DNA of 64,000 nt from Lenzites betulinus (Eukaryota; Basidiomycota; Agaricomycetes; Polyporales; Polyporaceae). The translations under genes and the position numbers were made by a program. Every line of letters starts with the position of its first letter. The stretch's first letter is position 1. Location of the stretch: positions 496,001 through 560,000 of the forward strand of contig JABYQU010000018.1 of assembly GCA_022264855.1 (NCBI GenBank). Direction: 5' to 3'. Of the stretch, positions 27,276-39,878 are shown piece after piece. A model generated the notes under the pieces. That model worked only from the letters and a program-made list of their open reading frames with translations. It was not told where the DNA came from and searched no databases.

Positions 27276-29312
27276 TCACTGCAGCTCCCGTGGCCACTCA
27301 CGGCGCGGCCGCCACCGGCCCTCGCTGTCGAACCGCGGGTTCAGCGTGTAGCTCAGCCCGTCGTCTGGGCTCTTCCCGATCGGCACTGTCAGTCCGCGCG
27401 AGCAGTCAGCATCGTCCCTACGCGAAGAGACTCAATACTCGTGAGTAACGAAAAGGAGGACTCACGGAACCACTGCCACGCGTGCGCGCCCATGGTCGCC
27501 TCCCAGTTCGCGCGCGCGCTCCCGAGCCACCACGGGTTGCCCTCCCGCCCGACCCGGCCCCACTCTGCGTCCCACTGCTTGCGCGTTGCGCGCTTCCCCC
27601 TGCCACGCTCGTCAGGATACGCTCGGCGTGACACGATAAAGAGAGGACAGAGAAAGGGTGCGCACCGGAAGTCCCACCACGCGTGCAGCCGCCCGAGCAC
27701 GCGGTCCTCGCGCTCGCCGATGCGGCGCGCGTCGAGCGACTCGACTGTCGATTGCCCCATGCAGATCAGCTGGAAGTGTGTCCCGAGGAGCGCGGTCGTG
27801 AAGAGGATGAACAGGCCCGACCTGTCGCGCACAGAGGATGAGTATTCCGTCAGGGTGGGGAGGGAATAGGGAGCACTGACAGGACCAAGACGGCAACGTG
27901 CTGGCCGTCGATCTCGAACGACGGCCGGACAACGGTCGCGCGCGCGATGACCCCGACGAGCGTGGCGAAGGTCCATACGCAGAACCAGAGTGCCCACCAC
28001 ACGAAGATCATGAAGAACTAGTGAGAATTTCATTAGCGATTAGTGGGTGCTGGGTTATGGGGCGACATACCTTATAGTTTCGCGCCCCGACGCATTGACC
28101 TATCCACGGACAGTGATGGTCGTACCTAAGTACGCACTGTCGCAATTACCATGAGCACCGCTGTCAAAAAGTCATATTTTATTCACACGAACCGTTCCAC
28201 ACGCCCGACAGTGGTGCGCTCGCATGGGTTTCTGGAACCCATCCTTGTGACAATACCTGTACTCCGGCAGCAAGATAGGCGTGGATGGCGGCTTCCTCGT
28301 GAACATCATTGGCTTCGGCTCGCCCTGAGTGCCGGGCAATGGCTGAGGCCCGTTTTGCGACCCTCCGGGAGTGAGAGTCAGCGATACATCAGGGTGTGCG
28401 GGACCTCGTTCGGAGCGCGCCGCATGGCCATGGTTGGAGGTGGCCTTCACGTGGGCTGCTGCGACAGGCGCGATGGTGTCGGTGATCCCGAGGTTCTCAT
28501 CTTCATGTACTCCGTGGCCTGTGTTCAAATGAGATCGACCGACTCGCCTTTCAAGTTAGGAACACGGACCATTCTGAGAACCATTACGTCGGGAGTTGGT
28601 GCTCCCGCGGGTGTGCCCGCCGGACGTCCGACTTGAACGACTTCGTTGATAACCTTCGTTCAATTTGGGCTCAGGTGCGCTAGGCTGGGCATTGGCGGCT
28701 TGCATCCGTGCGGCGGCGAGGTCCGCCTCGCTTTCAGAGTCCCACCACGTTGGGAACGCGTTCTTGATCATCGGAGCGGGGGATTTTTTCACATGCTAAG
28801 GAAATCATATAGATGAGCGGGTGATCGTGGGGTATTTCCGAGTGTATGCGTACGTCTCTGGCATATCCTGGCGGAGTGAGGACAACCTGTAGGGCTTGTA
28901 CGTGAGTGCCCTGAAGCTAACACGCAAGGTAGACGAGACCAACGCACCTTCTCATATGCCCAAAGCATCATCAAGCCCAGCAAACAGAACACCACCAAGA
29001 ACCCGACTGTAGACGACGAGCCATCCAATCCGTCAACTACTCGTCTGCACCAGATCACAGCTCGCACAACTCACTGCCCATTCCACGACCACCCAGCGCA
29101 CCGGCATCGTGTCTGAGCATGGGTATGCACAACCGCCCTATGTATACGTAGAACACATATCCGATGATTCCGATAGCGATGAAGATGGTGAGCTTGAGGA
29201 CGATCCACGGCTGAGGCTTCGACCTCCGTGCGGCACTCTTCTCGCGGGCTTCGGCGACGGCGCCGCAGCACTTGCCTTCGGGTTGCTGCTGCGCGTTCGC
29301 ATAGGGGGCCAT
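27276..29312 (-). CDS. DHHC-type palmitoyltransferase (protein S-acyltransferase), ten exons
   Basis: It transfers palmitate to cysteines of membrane-associated proteins; DHHC enzymes sit in Golgi, vacuole, ER or plasma membrane. Exons (minus): 29312-29075, 29006-28948, 28886-28854, 28795-28570, 28518-28193, 28136-28071, 28017-27881, 27821-27666, 27599-27466, 27385-27276, all in phase, giving 494 aa. Two membrane segments lie at about residues 35-60 and 79-98. After a Ser/Pro-rich loop comes the cysteine-rich domain with HHCRACGT and [11 protein letters not shown]; catalytic D300-H-H-C303 is intact. Two more membrane segments follow at about 317-340 and 363-382. The C-terminal half has [13 protein letters not shown], a motif typical of fungal family members. 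The start is the first ATG, and a CCAAT-type motif lies upstream near 29,500. The fourth intron donor (GTCCGT) is weak. The gene looks intact and functional; the specific orthologue is not assigned. Confidence 0.92.
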
Positions 29313-30071
29313 GAGCAGCTAGCAGAGTCGTTGCGGTTGAGGGGATCGAGCCAGCAGGGATGACAAACGGAGGAGAGAGGCAGCGCCGGGGAGTCCGAGT
29401 GCGTGCGTGAGCAGGAGCTCCCGCGAAGCGCTGGTGCTCGGATGAGATCATTTCTCTTACACAGCAATATAGCAGGCGCCCATCCAACGCTTGCCTCTGA
29501 TTGGTGGATTCCCGCTACCGGCAACGGTAGGGGGTCTTTGTGGGTTTGAAACTCCAGCATTTTTGTTTCAGTCACGTGAAAAGTCAGGTGCCTTTCCCAC
29601 GACCCGTTTTTGGCGATATGCACCAGCTACGCCTTTCCTTCCACGACGATCTCTGTTAAGCTTCCTCTCGTCTTCCTCCTTCGACCTGACCTCCGCATAT
29701 AGAGCGTGGATCGCGTCCTTTGGTACGTACGCGTGGCACCTCACGCTTTAATGTATATCGTGCTGATCCATCTGACCTGTAGGTCGCCTTCCGATGGATG
29801 TCTCTTTGGTGCGAATATGTGTAACAGGTCTACGTACCGATGGACCTACTCGATGGAGCGTCTCGCTGTACACATTATGTGGGGAGAAGTCTTTGCGCGA
29901 GTACCTTGATACGATGTTTGCGTATGCGAATCGCTCCCGGCCTGTATCGTCTGCGCTCACGCGCAAAGCCTCGGCTGGTCCGCCAAGCCGCTCACGTGTT
30001 TTAGCGTTTGTATTAAATTGTGAGTCGACGTCTCCTCTCTCCTCCTTCTGTTCCTTCCGTCCTTCAGCGTC
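29313..30071. other. Promoter side of the DHHC gene and 5' flank of the Helitron
   Basis: The first 200 bases are the likely divergent promoter region of the DHHC gene, with an inverted CCAAT (ATTGG) near 29,500. Further right the composition becomes less GC-rich, which fits the start of Helitron DNA. Splice-like signals (GTACGTACG near 29,724 and CTGACCTGTAG near 29,781) could mark a leader intron of the Helitron transcript. The true Helitron 5' terminus (TC at an A|T site) could not be fixed by eye. Confidence 0.4.
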
Positions 30072-33000
30072 ATGATCACTCTGTGCGGCTCCTTCGACGG
30101 CCATCCCGTCTCTGTCACTGTTAACCCGTCGCTACCTCAATCCTTGCTATCCAGCCAATTCGCTCTAGTCGCCAATATCCCTCGAACGGTATCGTTTGGG
30201 ACAGGAGTTATCGAACTTTCCGCTCAGGGGCCCCTCCGTCTTCCCACTCCCTCCGGATGGTATGAAAGTCGGCAGAGGTTTCTTGTTGCATATGTCCGCG
30301 AGCACGATGTAGTGCTGGGTAGCGATTGGCTCAGGGCTACCCAAGCGTCTGTGCAAACGTCTACGCAGGCATCGTATCTCAACGACCCGCATGTCCCATC
30401 AGGAACGATGGCAGATGGACACGCGTGGGTCCCATCGCCTTCCGTCGTCTCTGGTCAGTACTACGCATGGGTCTAACTTATGTTATTGCACTCATGTTGA
30501 TATGTACATAGACCGGTTTCCACTTCCCCGCTATACCGATGACGCTGCGGTTGCCTCTGCGTCCACCCCTGACGACGGGTGTAAAGCGTCGTCCTCCCAT
30601 GGCCTCGGGAGTAATATGCGGGTGGCCAGGGCCGATGTGCCTTATAATGTTGCATACGCTGTCAGCGTCGTTTTGCCAATGTCAGAGACTCAGAACGTGT
30701 TCGGTGCAGATGCGACGGAGGAATTTATACAGAGTGTATCCGTTACGCATGGGATCCACGCCGATAACTCGCTGGAAATTCAGAAGCGGCTAGTTGCTCA
30801 TATTCTGTCTGGTGAATGTGCGTCTCATTCAGCTCACAGGCCTACAGGTGGATGTTTGCAAGTCGCCGGGACATTTCCGAGTGCTGCTCTCCTACGTGAT
30901 AGTATACGCAGCGCACTTGCAGCTCGCGCATTAGTATGTCCTCTGCCTGCTCTTATCTGCTTGTGCTCACTGCTTAGCGGGCCGCTAGCGGATGATGCTC
31001 TCCGGAGCCGATCCTCAGCCGTTGAGGTACTAATTTCATCGGTCGACGCTTTGCCATTGCACCGTCATCCTATAGCAATTTGTGAAATATGTGACATACT
31101 CGACTGTCTTCCTACCCTCGCTATGGAACGTTTGCGCGTGATAGCTTGTGAACATGGAATTAGTGCCAACTTTTCTGATGCTGCGGAGCTCGTTTCCGCG
31201 ATTTATGGTCATATTTCCGCAGGCCATTGTGCTCGGAGGGCGGGAGACGCATGTCTCTCTTATCATCGTGTGCTTTGTGACGGAGACGATGAGCGATTAT
31301 CGGTCGATGACGGTGAGATCCGTGTGCTCAGTGTACTTGTCGATAGGTTGTCAGGCAGGGCGTTACGTCGGTTGGTTATTTGCCATGCACTCCCGCATGA
31401 CCCCGACGATTCAGTTAGTCGTTTACGACGAGTTCTGAAGCGTCATATCACCTCCCTTAAGAAAGGAAAGGCACAGGATCGTGCTGAGAAAGAGCGAATT
31501 CGTTGGCACCATCGCAAAGAGCAAGTAGCTCTCCGGCAAGCAGATGAACTGGCTCGTGTCCGCGAGCAATGGCCAACGCCGGTTTCGTCCCGACTCAAGG
31601 ACAAATTACTGCGTGCGTTTCGTGAGGAAACATCTACGGAAGCGCTTCGTACGTTTACATGTGCTTGTTGTGGTACAAATTCGCCTCGATCCAATCAGAA
31701 AGTGCTTGCGTTCGACGACATACCTTTTAACATTTTGCGATGTCCTGCCGACATCATGGCGGCATTTGATGACCTCCCGTTCCCATCTGTGAACGACTGC
31801 CGTCTACCGCCTGATGTCTTACTTCACCCAGACGGTATCAATAGGAATGATGCTGGCGAATTGTCAGATATCACGACATGCAAAGAATGTCATCGAGAAC
31901 TGTTGAAGGACAAGCTTCCCCCTCTTGCGCTTGCGAACCACACATATCTAGGCCCTGTACCTCCAGAGCTGCAAGAGCTGACTTTCGTGGAGGAACAAAT
32001 CATTGCGCGGGCGCGTGCAAAATCTTACATCGTTCATTTGAAGGAGGATAGGTTTGATAAGAACGACCAGGACGGTGAGGACGATCCTACCGGGCAACGT
32101 CCGAATCAACAACGCGGATTTAAAGGTCATATTATCATCCATCCACAGCGACCCGAGGGGTTAGATGCTATGCTACCTCCCACGATAGACGACATTGTAA
32201 CGCCAATATGTGTCATTTTTGTCGGCGCAAAACCCCCGACGACCGAATGGTTAAAGAAAAAGGCAAAGCCTTTATGTGTTCGCCGCGAAAGGATTCGACA
32301 AGCTTTGAGTTGGCTACATGCTCATAACCCTCTTTATAAGGATATCATCATCGATGAATCACGTTTAGAACAACTACCTGAGGACGATATTCTACCATTG
32401 CATATAGAGCATGTACTACCAAGCGCGAGTGACGAAGTCCTCACGGACCGGTACGACGCTGAGACAGGTTCAGATGAATTCCTGACGTCCCAAGGGGAAT
32501 CTCGACAAGCTTCTATCGAAGATGAAGAGCCCTTAAAATACGCGGCTCGAGATATTTCGCATGACGAAGTACAGTTCCAGAAGGTGGTTATAGCCGATGT
32601 CGAAGGTCGTGCCCCTGCTAACGAGCTCCGTGCCGCTGCAATATGACATATCAAGGAAAAAGGTGGCGCGTATTTAGAAATCCCCCACGATCCATTACCA
32701 ATTAACGAGTTCTGCAATCCACAGCTGTTTCCTATGGTGTATCCAACACTATTTCCATACGGCATTGGAGGATGCGAAGATCCTCTTCGACAAAGACCGT
32801 TATCGTTGAAACGACACGTTAAACATTTACTTTCTCTATCCGATCGTCGATTTCAAGAACACCATGCGTTCTTATTTATAGCGTTCAATATATTGCAGCG
32901 TCGAGCTGTATTGCTTCATTCCTCTCTCAAGGTAAAGAAGGCGTACTTTGAAAAATTTGCTACGAACTTTGTAGCTATACCGGAAGATGCCTTGGCCCGC

Positions 33001-36000
33001 GTTTGTGCTCGGGTTGCTGACTCCGGATTTGTACGAGCCGAGGATGCGGACGAGCGTCGAGTATTGAAGTTAATGCAGGAAGTACAACTGGTTACCAGTG
33101 CAGTCCCGGGATCGTCAGCGGCACGTATCAAGATGCGAAATGAAATCAGAGCACTCATGCTCACTAAAGGGATGCCGAACTTCTTTGTGACAATAAATCC
33201 CGCAGATGTTTACAATCCTGTTGTGCGCCTTTTAGCAGGAGAGGACATAGATGTTGACAATATCTTACCCGAACAGCCGTTTAACTATTGGACGCAGTCA
33301 TTGTTAGTAGCAAGGAACCCGGTGGTGGCGGCGCAGTTCTTTGACACCTACATGCGCGCTTTCATCAAATGTCTCCTTGGATATGACCCATTGCATAAGA
33401 ACGTGGAAGGTGGAATACTTGGCGTAGTGAAAGCTTACTACGGCTGTGTGGAAGCGCAAGGGCGCGGGACGCTTCACTGTCATATGATGGTTTGGATCGA
33501 AGGCGGCTTGAATCCGTCAGATTTAAAGGCACGACTTCTTGGTGATGACGGAGAAGATTTTGGAAGAAGGTTGGTCAGCTTCCTTGACGACACGATCTCG
33601 AATGAGCTCCCGAGAGCAATCCCTGGTAACCCCCCCGAAATTAGACGGCGCAAGCCTTCGAAGAAACCGCTCAGTTCACGAGGATTTGACTTGCACGTTC
33701 CTCCGGACGATCCGGAGTTCATACGCAGGCGTAACCATGACTTGCGCTTGCTCGTTGCTTGCTGTCAGCACCACCGCCATACTGGAACCTGTTATAAGTA
33801 TGTCAAAGAAGGTGAACCGAATAAATGTCGGTTTGAAATGGAGGAAAATAAGTACGTACCAGAAACGACGATCAATTCCGAGACCGGAGAGCTAAGCTTG
33901 CGATGCTTAGACGGCTTGATCAACAACTTTAACGCGACGATCATCGAGGCTATGCGCTGCAACATGGACTTACAGTTCATTGGTACTGGAGAAGACGCAA
34001 AGGCGGTGATATACTACATCACAGATTATATCACAAAATCACAACTTAAAACTCACGTCGCTTACGCCGCCTTAGCATTGGGTGTCAAGAAGGCGGCCGA
34101 GGGTAATACCGATTCGGAAGATTCGGACTTGGTGCGAAGAGCGAAAAAGACGCTCCAAAAATGTGCATTTTCATTGCTTGCAAACCAGGAGCTGTCGGCT
34201 CAACAAGTAAGTGCGTCGCTTATGGGTTTCGATGATCACTTTACCAGCGACGAATTCTCTAACTTATATTGGCCTGCATTTGAGCGATACTTGGAACAGT
34301 TGTCTCCTAGTCCCGAATGCGACTTCAATGCATCCCAGGTTCCCGGCGTTCCAAGTGACCTGGAGATGGAGATTGGAGAAGGTTCAGGTAATGCAACGGA
34401 GGCTGCGGACCACGAACCTGCAGAACAGAGCCATAACGAAGATAATGCGGAAGATGACCAAACATATGATACCGTTGGTGTTAGTACGGATCGTAACGGT
34501 AACTTAATACCTATCAGCGATCAGTTGTCGGACTACTTGTACCGAGGACATGATCTCGACACCGTGTGTGTATGGGATTTCATCGCACAAACACAAAAAA
34601 TTACCCTAAAATCCCAACGTTATGATGGCGTTAACTCGACACATGTCGCCGAGGATGAGGCAAATGACGAAGCCGAGTCGTCTGCTGAACATTGTAGTTC
34701 TGCTTCCTTACTTGACAGGGGTATCCGGGAAGTTGTCGTGGTCCCGTTCCTAAATGATCACAGCGAGTCAGGTCAGAAAGGTTCAAAAGTCCTACATTGT
34801 AGTCATCGCCGCATTCCCGTACCTATTGGGCCCCGGCTCCCAAATAGAGTTAACGAAACCGAGTATGCCCGCTACTGCCGACTCATGTTAATTCTCTTTG
34901 TACCCTGGCGAAACGTATCCGACCTAAAGCAAGTTCACGAGAGTTGGCCGGATGCTTTCACGCGATGTCAAGCGACGATGAATAAAGAGCATCTAGATGT
35001 GATGAGTAACATGCAGATGGTAGCTGAATGTAAGGTTAGTCGCGATGACCATATGCGTGATCGGGAGAAGAAAAACCGTCTTTTGAACAACATCAGCCAA
35101 CAGTCACAATCCCGTCCGGCAGAACATGCCGTCGACCCCGACGGACCAGCTCCCTGTTCTCAAGAAGAGGTGTTAGAACATCTACAGTCGCTTGAGGTAT
35201 CTCAGTACTCACGTAAGTTGAATGTTGCCGCTCGCGTCCTTGACTGTCTAGCGACCGCAGAACGCTGCGATTTGTTCCGTCGGTATGGGTCCAGTATTCT
35301 ATCACCCATAAACTGCTCTGATGCGCTACTTGAGCCTGCGGTTACCGATGTAAGCAATCTCCCCTCGGTAGAGCAACGTCTTGAAACGAAGTGGAAGGCG
35401 GAGTATGAGCTACGCAAGACTCGATGGAAGCGTAACCTGTCCGATCACGTTAATAGTAATCCAAATACGCAACAACAGGAGCCAGACGCACCCTTCGCCC
35501 AGATTGAAATGCGAGAACAGCAAGATCTTTCTGATGCGTCGAATCCCACCCCCCATATCGCCAATAGCTTTTTTGATCCTGTGGTGAGTGACGTCGATAT
35601 CGAAGAGCATATTGCACTGTGGAACCTAAACCGTGAACAAGCGAGAGCATTTAGAATAATCGCAAACCATTCCTTAGAACGCGACACGGACGCACTTCGC
35701 ATGTACTTAGGCGGTTTCGGAGGTACAGGCAAATCTCGAGTCATCCAGGCGCTCACATCCTATTTCAAAGCTAAAAAACAAAGTCGACGCTTGCGATTAG
35801 CTTCGTATACTGGCATCGCGGCTAAACACATATCTGGGGTGACACTGCACGCAGCACTCGCACTGGACAAGCGCAGATCGGGTAAAGCAGTTGGTGGCAA
35901 AACGAAAGGAGACCTAACTGCAATGTGGAACGGCGTTCACTATCTGTTAATTGATGAAGTTTCCATGATAGGCTGCAAAATGCTCGCGCAAATTAGTGCG

Positions 36001-37278
36001 GCTCTTTGTGACGCGAAAGGCAATGACAAACCTTTCGGCGGTGTCAGTGTTATCGTGGCCGGTGATTTCGCTCAGTTGCCACCGGTTGGCGAACGTCGTC
36101 TCTATGCATGGATGAACGTCAATAGTCGCGCAAATGCCGGTCGTAATGCGGGCCAAGAAATTGTATCTGGAAAGCTATTGTGGTTGTCGTTCACGACTGT
36201 CGTTATCTTAACCGAGATTATGCGCCAAAAGGCCGGGTCCGAAAATGATGCTTTTATAGACCTACTCGCTCGACTGCGACTGGGACAGTGTACTCCTGAG
36301 GACTACCGATTGCTGCAAAGCAGAGTACTGGAAAATGCATATAAGGAGTTAGACAACGACGGCTGGGTTGACGCACCAATCATCGTGTTCGATAACGCTA
36401 CAAAAGATGCGTTCAATGTAAGGGCCGTTCGGGAATTTGCTCGCAATACTGGGAGAGAGATGCAGTGGTATCATGCGTTAGACACTCACAGAGGCCGACG
36501 GATTGAAGACCAGTCGTTACAGGACATTCTACATACCATGCATAGCGGCGAAACTGGCCAACGACTAGGACAACTTCCTCTTGTGCTTGGCATGCCCGTC
36601 ATAGTCTGCCAGAATTTCGACGTCAGCGGAGGGATTGTTAATGGCAGTATAGGCACTTTAACGAAGATACGCTACAAGGTAGATAACATTACTGGGCAAC
36701 GGATACTCACCTCGTGTGTGGTTAAACTGCCGGATAATGAACACGAACGCGCCATGGAATCCTTAAACAACCACGAGTTCCCCATCCTCGACGACACTGT
36801 TGATATGAACTTCGTACATCCTCACTCTGGCCGTAAGTTGACGATCAAACGAACACAGGTTCCTATTCAGCCTGCCTTTGCGCTGACCGCTCATAAGTCA
36901 CAGGGACAAACCTTCTCGAAAGTGGTCGTAGACTTAGAGAGCTGCCGTGGTACCGAAGCTCCTTACGTCATGCTATCTCGTGCAACCAGCCTAGATGGTG
37001 TTATCATCCTGCGACCTTTCTCTATGTCCAAGATTACATGTCGAGCCTCAGAGGACCTAAGAAGAGAAAACCTACGTCTCCGTGAGTTAAGCCTCCGTAC
37101 CAGGACACAGTACTACGAAAACGTGGATGACAGAAAAGAAGCGCTGGACTTACTGTCACACCAATTCCCTCGCAGTATAGTTGACCAGAATACAGAGGCT
37201 CCCGCTTTACCCGTGCGACGTAATAAGAGAGCCCGGATTCCACAAGATGTTCCCGCGACCAAAAGATTAAAACAGTAG
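30072..37278 (+). pseudogene. Helitron Rep/helicase protein, one intron, one in-frame stop
   Basis: Exon 1 is 30,072-30,453 and exon 2 is 30,512-37,278 (intron GTCAGT...ACATAG, 58 nt, phase 1). The frame stays open to 37,278 apart from TGA at 32,644; without it the product would be 2,382 aa. Seen in order: an N-terminal block with VLGSDWL at 81-87 that resembles a degenerate retropepsin fold; a Cys-rich region (CACCG, later CKECHREL) followed by a LANHTYLGPVPPELQ block of the kind found before Rep in fungal Helitrons; then, after the stop, NEFCNPQLFPMVYPTLFPYG, HUH motif GRGTLHCH (about residue 1116), two catalytic tyrosines in YITDYITK (1296 and 1300), and helicase Walker A GGFGGTGKS (about 1861) and Walker B LLIDEVSM (about 1940). 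The rest of the frame is undamaged, so inactivation is recent, or the stop is read through or is a sequence error. Confidence 0.9.
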
Positions 37279-37386
37279 GATTGGAAGAGCATCTACGTTG
37301 CTTGGCGCTTAGTAGTGACACGCCGTTGCACAGCATTACGAGAGATTATTAATTTGTGACAATCCTGTCATGCGCGGTCACATACG

Positions 37387-37415
37387 GATGAAACGAGTAA
37401 GTAACTCGTTTCATC
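37387..37415. repeat. 12-bp perfect hairpin after the Helitron gene
   Basis: The stem is GATGAAACGAGT with its exact complement and the loop AAGTA. It lies 109 bases after the helicase stop codon and 15 bases before the inserted foldback element. Its position fits the subterminal hairpin of a Helitron, which signals the end of rolling-circle copying. Confidence 0.75.
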
Positions 37416-37421
37416 AACTGT

Positions 37422-37430
37422 GCGCGACCA
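37422..37430 (+). repeat. Target-site duplication, left copy (GCGCGACCA)
   Basis: This nine-base word abuts the left end of the foldback element and is repeated exactly at 39,890-39,898. A 9-bp duplication is characteristic of Mutator-like elements. Confidence 0.85.
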
Positions 37431-37439
37431 GCAGCTGTT

Positions 37440-38093
37440 GTAGTTCTGATGTATCAGGTACCGGTAAATGGCCTGCGGCCTATTGCATTATGTACCGTAG
37501 GGACTCTGATGCATCAGGACCTCCCGGGAAAGTGCCCGGAAAGCCTCCGGGGCCTGCCTAATTAGGCAGGTGCCCCGGGGGAGCGCTGTTATCTATTGTT
37601 TTTACTGATCTACTGCTTATCTCTTGTAGATTACACTCTAATCTTATCAGCCCGGCGCTTTCCCGCGCCCCACTGGCCTCAGGAAGCGGGCGCTTCGGCT
37701 CTCGGCTCACAACACCCCAATTAGGCAACTGCCTCCTCCTCCCTCCATATCACCCTCCTCCCTCCGGCTCTCCTGGGCTCAATTCCTGTCAGATCACCCT
37801 CGCGCTAGCACCGTTCGATTTGAATTTTTAGGGACTACAATCGCGCGCAAACGCGTCCAGAATCCGGTGAGTAATGACTGTTTTACATTAGATACAAAAT
37901 GGGCTAGTGAGACGACGCAAAACGCGCGATATCTCGCGCGTTTCGCGTCGCCCCCTCGCGCGTAAGGGCTCCCCGGAAAGCCACAGAACGTGGCTTTCCG
38001 GCGAGCCCTTCACGACGCGAAACGGACCGGGGGCGGTGGAGATACCGTCCACCCTTCTGGGGTAGGAGGGTAGCTCCACCTCCCTGGTCCATA
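37440..38093 (+). repeat. Left 654-bp inverted arm
   Basis: It matches the reverse complement of 39,225-39,878 along its whole length. The only differences noticed are two bases near the inner end (TCCCTGG against TCCCCAG). The arm holds several internal hairpins: near 37,547-37,575 (CTGCCTAATTAGGCAG core), 37,913-37,950 (CGACGCAAAACGCGCG arms) and 37,964-38,010 (AAGGGCTCCCCGGAAAGCCA arms, 20 of 21 paired). Confidence 0.97.
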
Positions 38094-38278
38094 TAATCTC
38101 CAACTCACCCCCCAGTGCTTCAGAACTCTTGTATAATACCTCATATACATTTTTGACAGTGTACAGTACATTTACATAGCACAGGACGCGCTTGAACAGG
38201 CTCAAAACCCGTCGCTCTGGGGCTCATATAAAACATGACCATTTTGCGAATAATCCAACAACGCGGACATGCTGCGCA

Positions 38279-38337
38279 ACGATACATATATCGCCGGAAA
38301 GCTGCATGCAGCCGCTTTCCGACGGTATATGTATCGT
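38279..38337. repeat. Internal hairpin of the foldback element
   Basis: The arms read ACGATACATATAnCGnCGGAAA... on both sides (22 of 24 positions pair) around an 11-nt loop with TGCATGCA. The stem word CGGAAAGC is the same as in the arm hairpin at 37,964. Confidence 0.8.
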
Positions 38338-38980
38338 CGCGAGGCGATCACTCCTCGCATCGCTACTATTATTTATATGCATTTTCACTGCTCCTTCCAC
38401 ACACTTTTGGATATTTCAATAGCTTCTCCTACAGTTGGAATATGCATGCTATGTACATCTGATAGTACTGAGATACATCTATTGAATGCACAAATAATCA
38501 CAGGAAACGACCTGAAACTCCTGTAGGTATACACTATTGTATCTACACAGTGTTGTACTGTTAGTACTGTACTACACAGCTGCAAAACTCGTCTTGCAGC
38601 GTCTTAAGACGCTTTGTGGCTGTGCTTTCCGACATAGATTAGCAGATGTGGTGTGCAATATAGGCTGCAATCACTTGAAACTTCGCACACATGTACACCA
38701 TGGTTGTCGCTATTCAGATCTGAAATTATATTCATAATCGGACGGGTTCTCGGCGCTCTGCAGGAATTGCTTTATTTCATACTGATAGGGTGTTGGTGTG
38801 GCTACAATGTTACAGATGCACATTTTAAATACATCAGGTAACGCTCTGGGATGCTGTGCATCCATATGTGAAGTCCACTTGCGAATTGAAGCTGTTTTAC
38901 AGAATATATGCTGGAATTACTGCTCAAAGGGGGGAGGAGGAAGGGTAGTTGACAGAAACACGTACAGCGGTCGTGTCGCG

Positions 38981-39040
38981 GCGCAAAGTATACCGTCGGA
39001 ACGCTGCGTTTAACAGCTTTCCAGAGATATACTTTGCGTC
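38981..39040. repeat. Second, decayed internal hairpin of the foldback element
   Basis: The arms GCGCAAAGTATACCGTCGGA and its partner GATATACTTTGCGTC pair with several mismatches. The left arm shares TATACCGTCGGAA with the hairpin at 38,279, so the two are probably copies of one structure. Confidence 0.6.
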
Positions 39041-39224
39041 TTGTAGCGTGCTCGACTGGCGGCGCTATGGGGGAGACAGTCACCCTGTGTCTGAGCCACA
39101 GAGCAGTTGCTGACAAGCAGCTTTCAGCGCGTTTTGCGCCCTATTAACGACTGATACATGGCCCTATATGTATAAGTAATATTATATAAAGGTCTTGAAG
39201 TATACAGACATGTTTGGGGGGATG

Positions 39225-39878
39225 TATGGACTGGGGAGGTGGAGCTACCCTCCTACCCCAGAAGGGTGGACGGTATCTCCACCGCCCCCGGTCCGTTTCG
39301 CGTCGTGAAGGGCTCGCCGGAAAGCCACGTTCTGTGGCTTTCCGGGGAGCCCTTACGCGCGAGGGGGCGACGCGAAACGCGCGAGATATCGCGCGTTTTG
39401 CGTCGTCTCACTAGCCCATTTTGTATCTAATGTAAAACAGTCATTACTCACCGGATTCTGGACGCGTTTGCGCGCGATTGTAGTCCCTAAAAATTCAAAT
39501 CGAACGGTGCTAGCGCGAGGGTGATCTGACAGGAATTGAGCCCAGGAGAGCCGGAGGGAGGAGGGTGATATGGAGGGAGGAGGAGGCAGTTGCCTAATTG
39601 GGGTGTTGTGAGCCGAGAGCCGAAGCGCCCGCTTCCTGAGGCCAGTGGGGCGCGGGAAAGCGCCGGGCTGATAAGATTAGAGTGTAATCTACAAGAGATA
39701 AGCAGTAGATCAGTAAAAACAATAGATAACAGCGCTCCCCCGGGGCACCTGCCTAATTAGGCAGGCCCCGGAGGCTTTCCGGGCACTTTCCCGGGAGGTC
39801 CTGATGCATCAGAGTCCCTACGGTACATAATGCAATAGGCCGCAGGCCATTTACCGGTACCTGATACATCAGAACTAC
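39225..39878 (-). repeat. Right 654-bp inverted arm
   Basis: This is the reverse complement of 37,440-38,093. Short open frames in both arms (ending ...RRLTSPFCI) are the same sequence read twice and have no protein-like features. Confidence 0.97.

Noticed and set aside
29794..30075. 93-codon frame just before the Helitron gene
   Set aside because: It is not in frame with the Rep/helicase gene and lacks a recognisable motif; it could be leader sequence, so it was not called as a gene.
37888..38205. Open frame of 105 codons in the left foldback arm, with a 63-codon copy in the right arm
   Set aside because: It is the same inverted-repeat DNA read twice; codons follow hairpins rather than a protein pattern, and no start context or homology-like motif is present.
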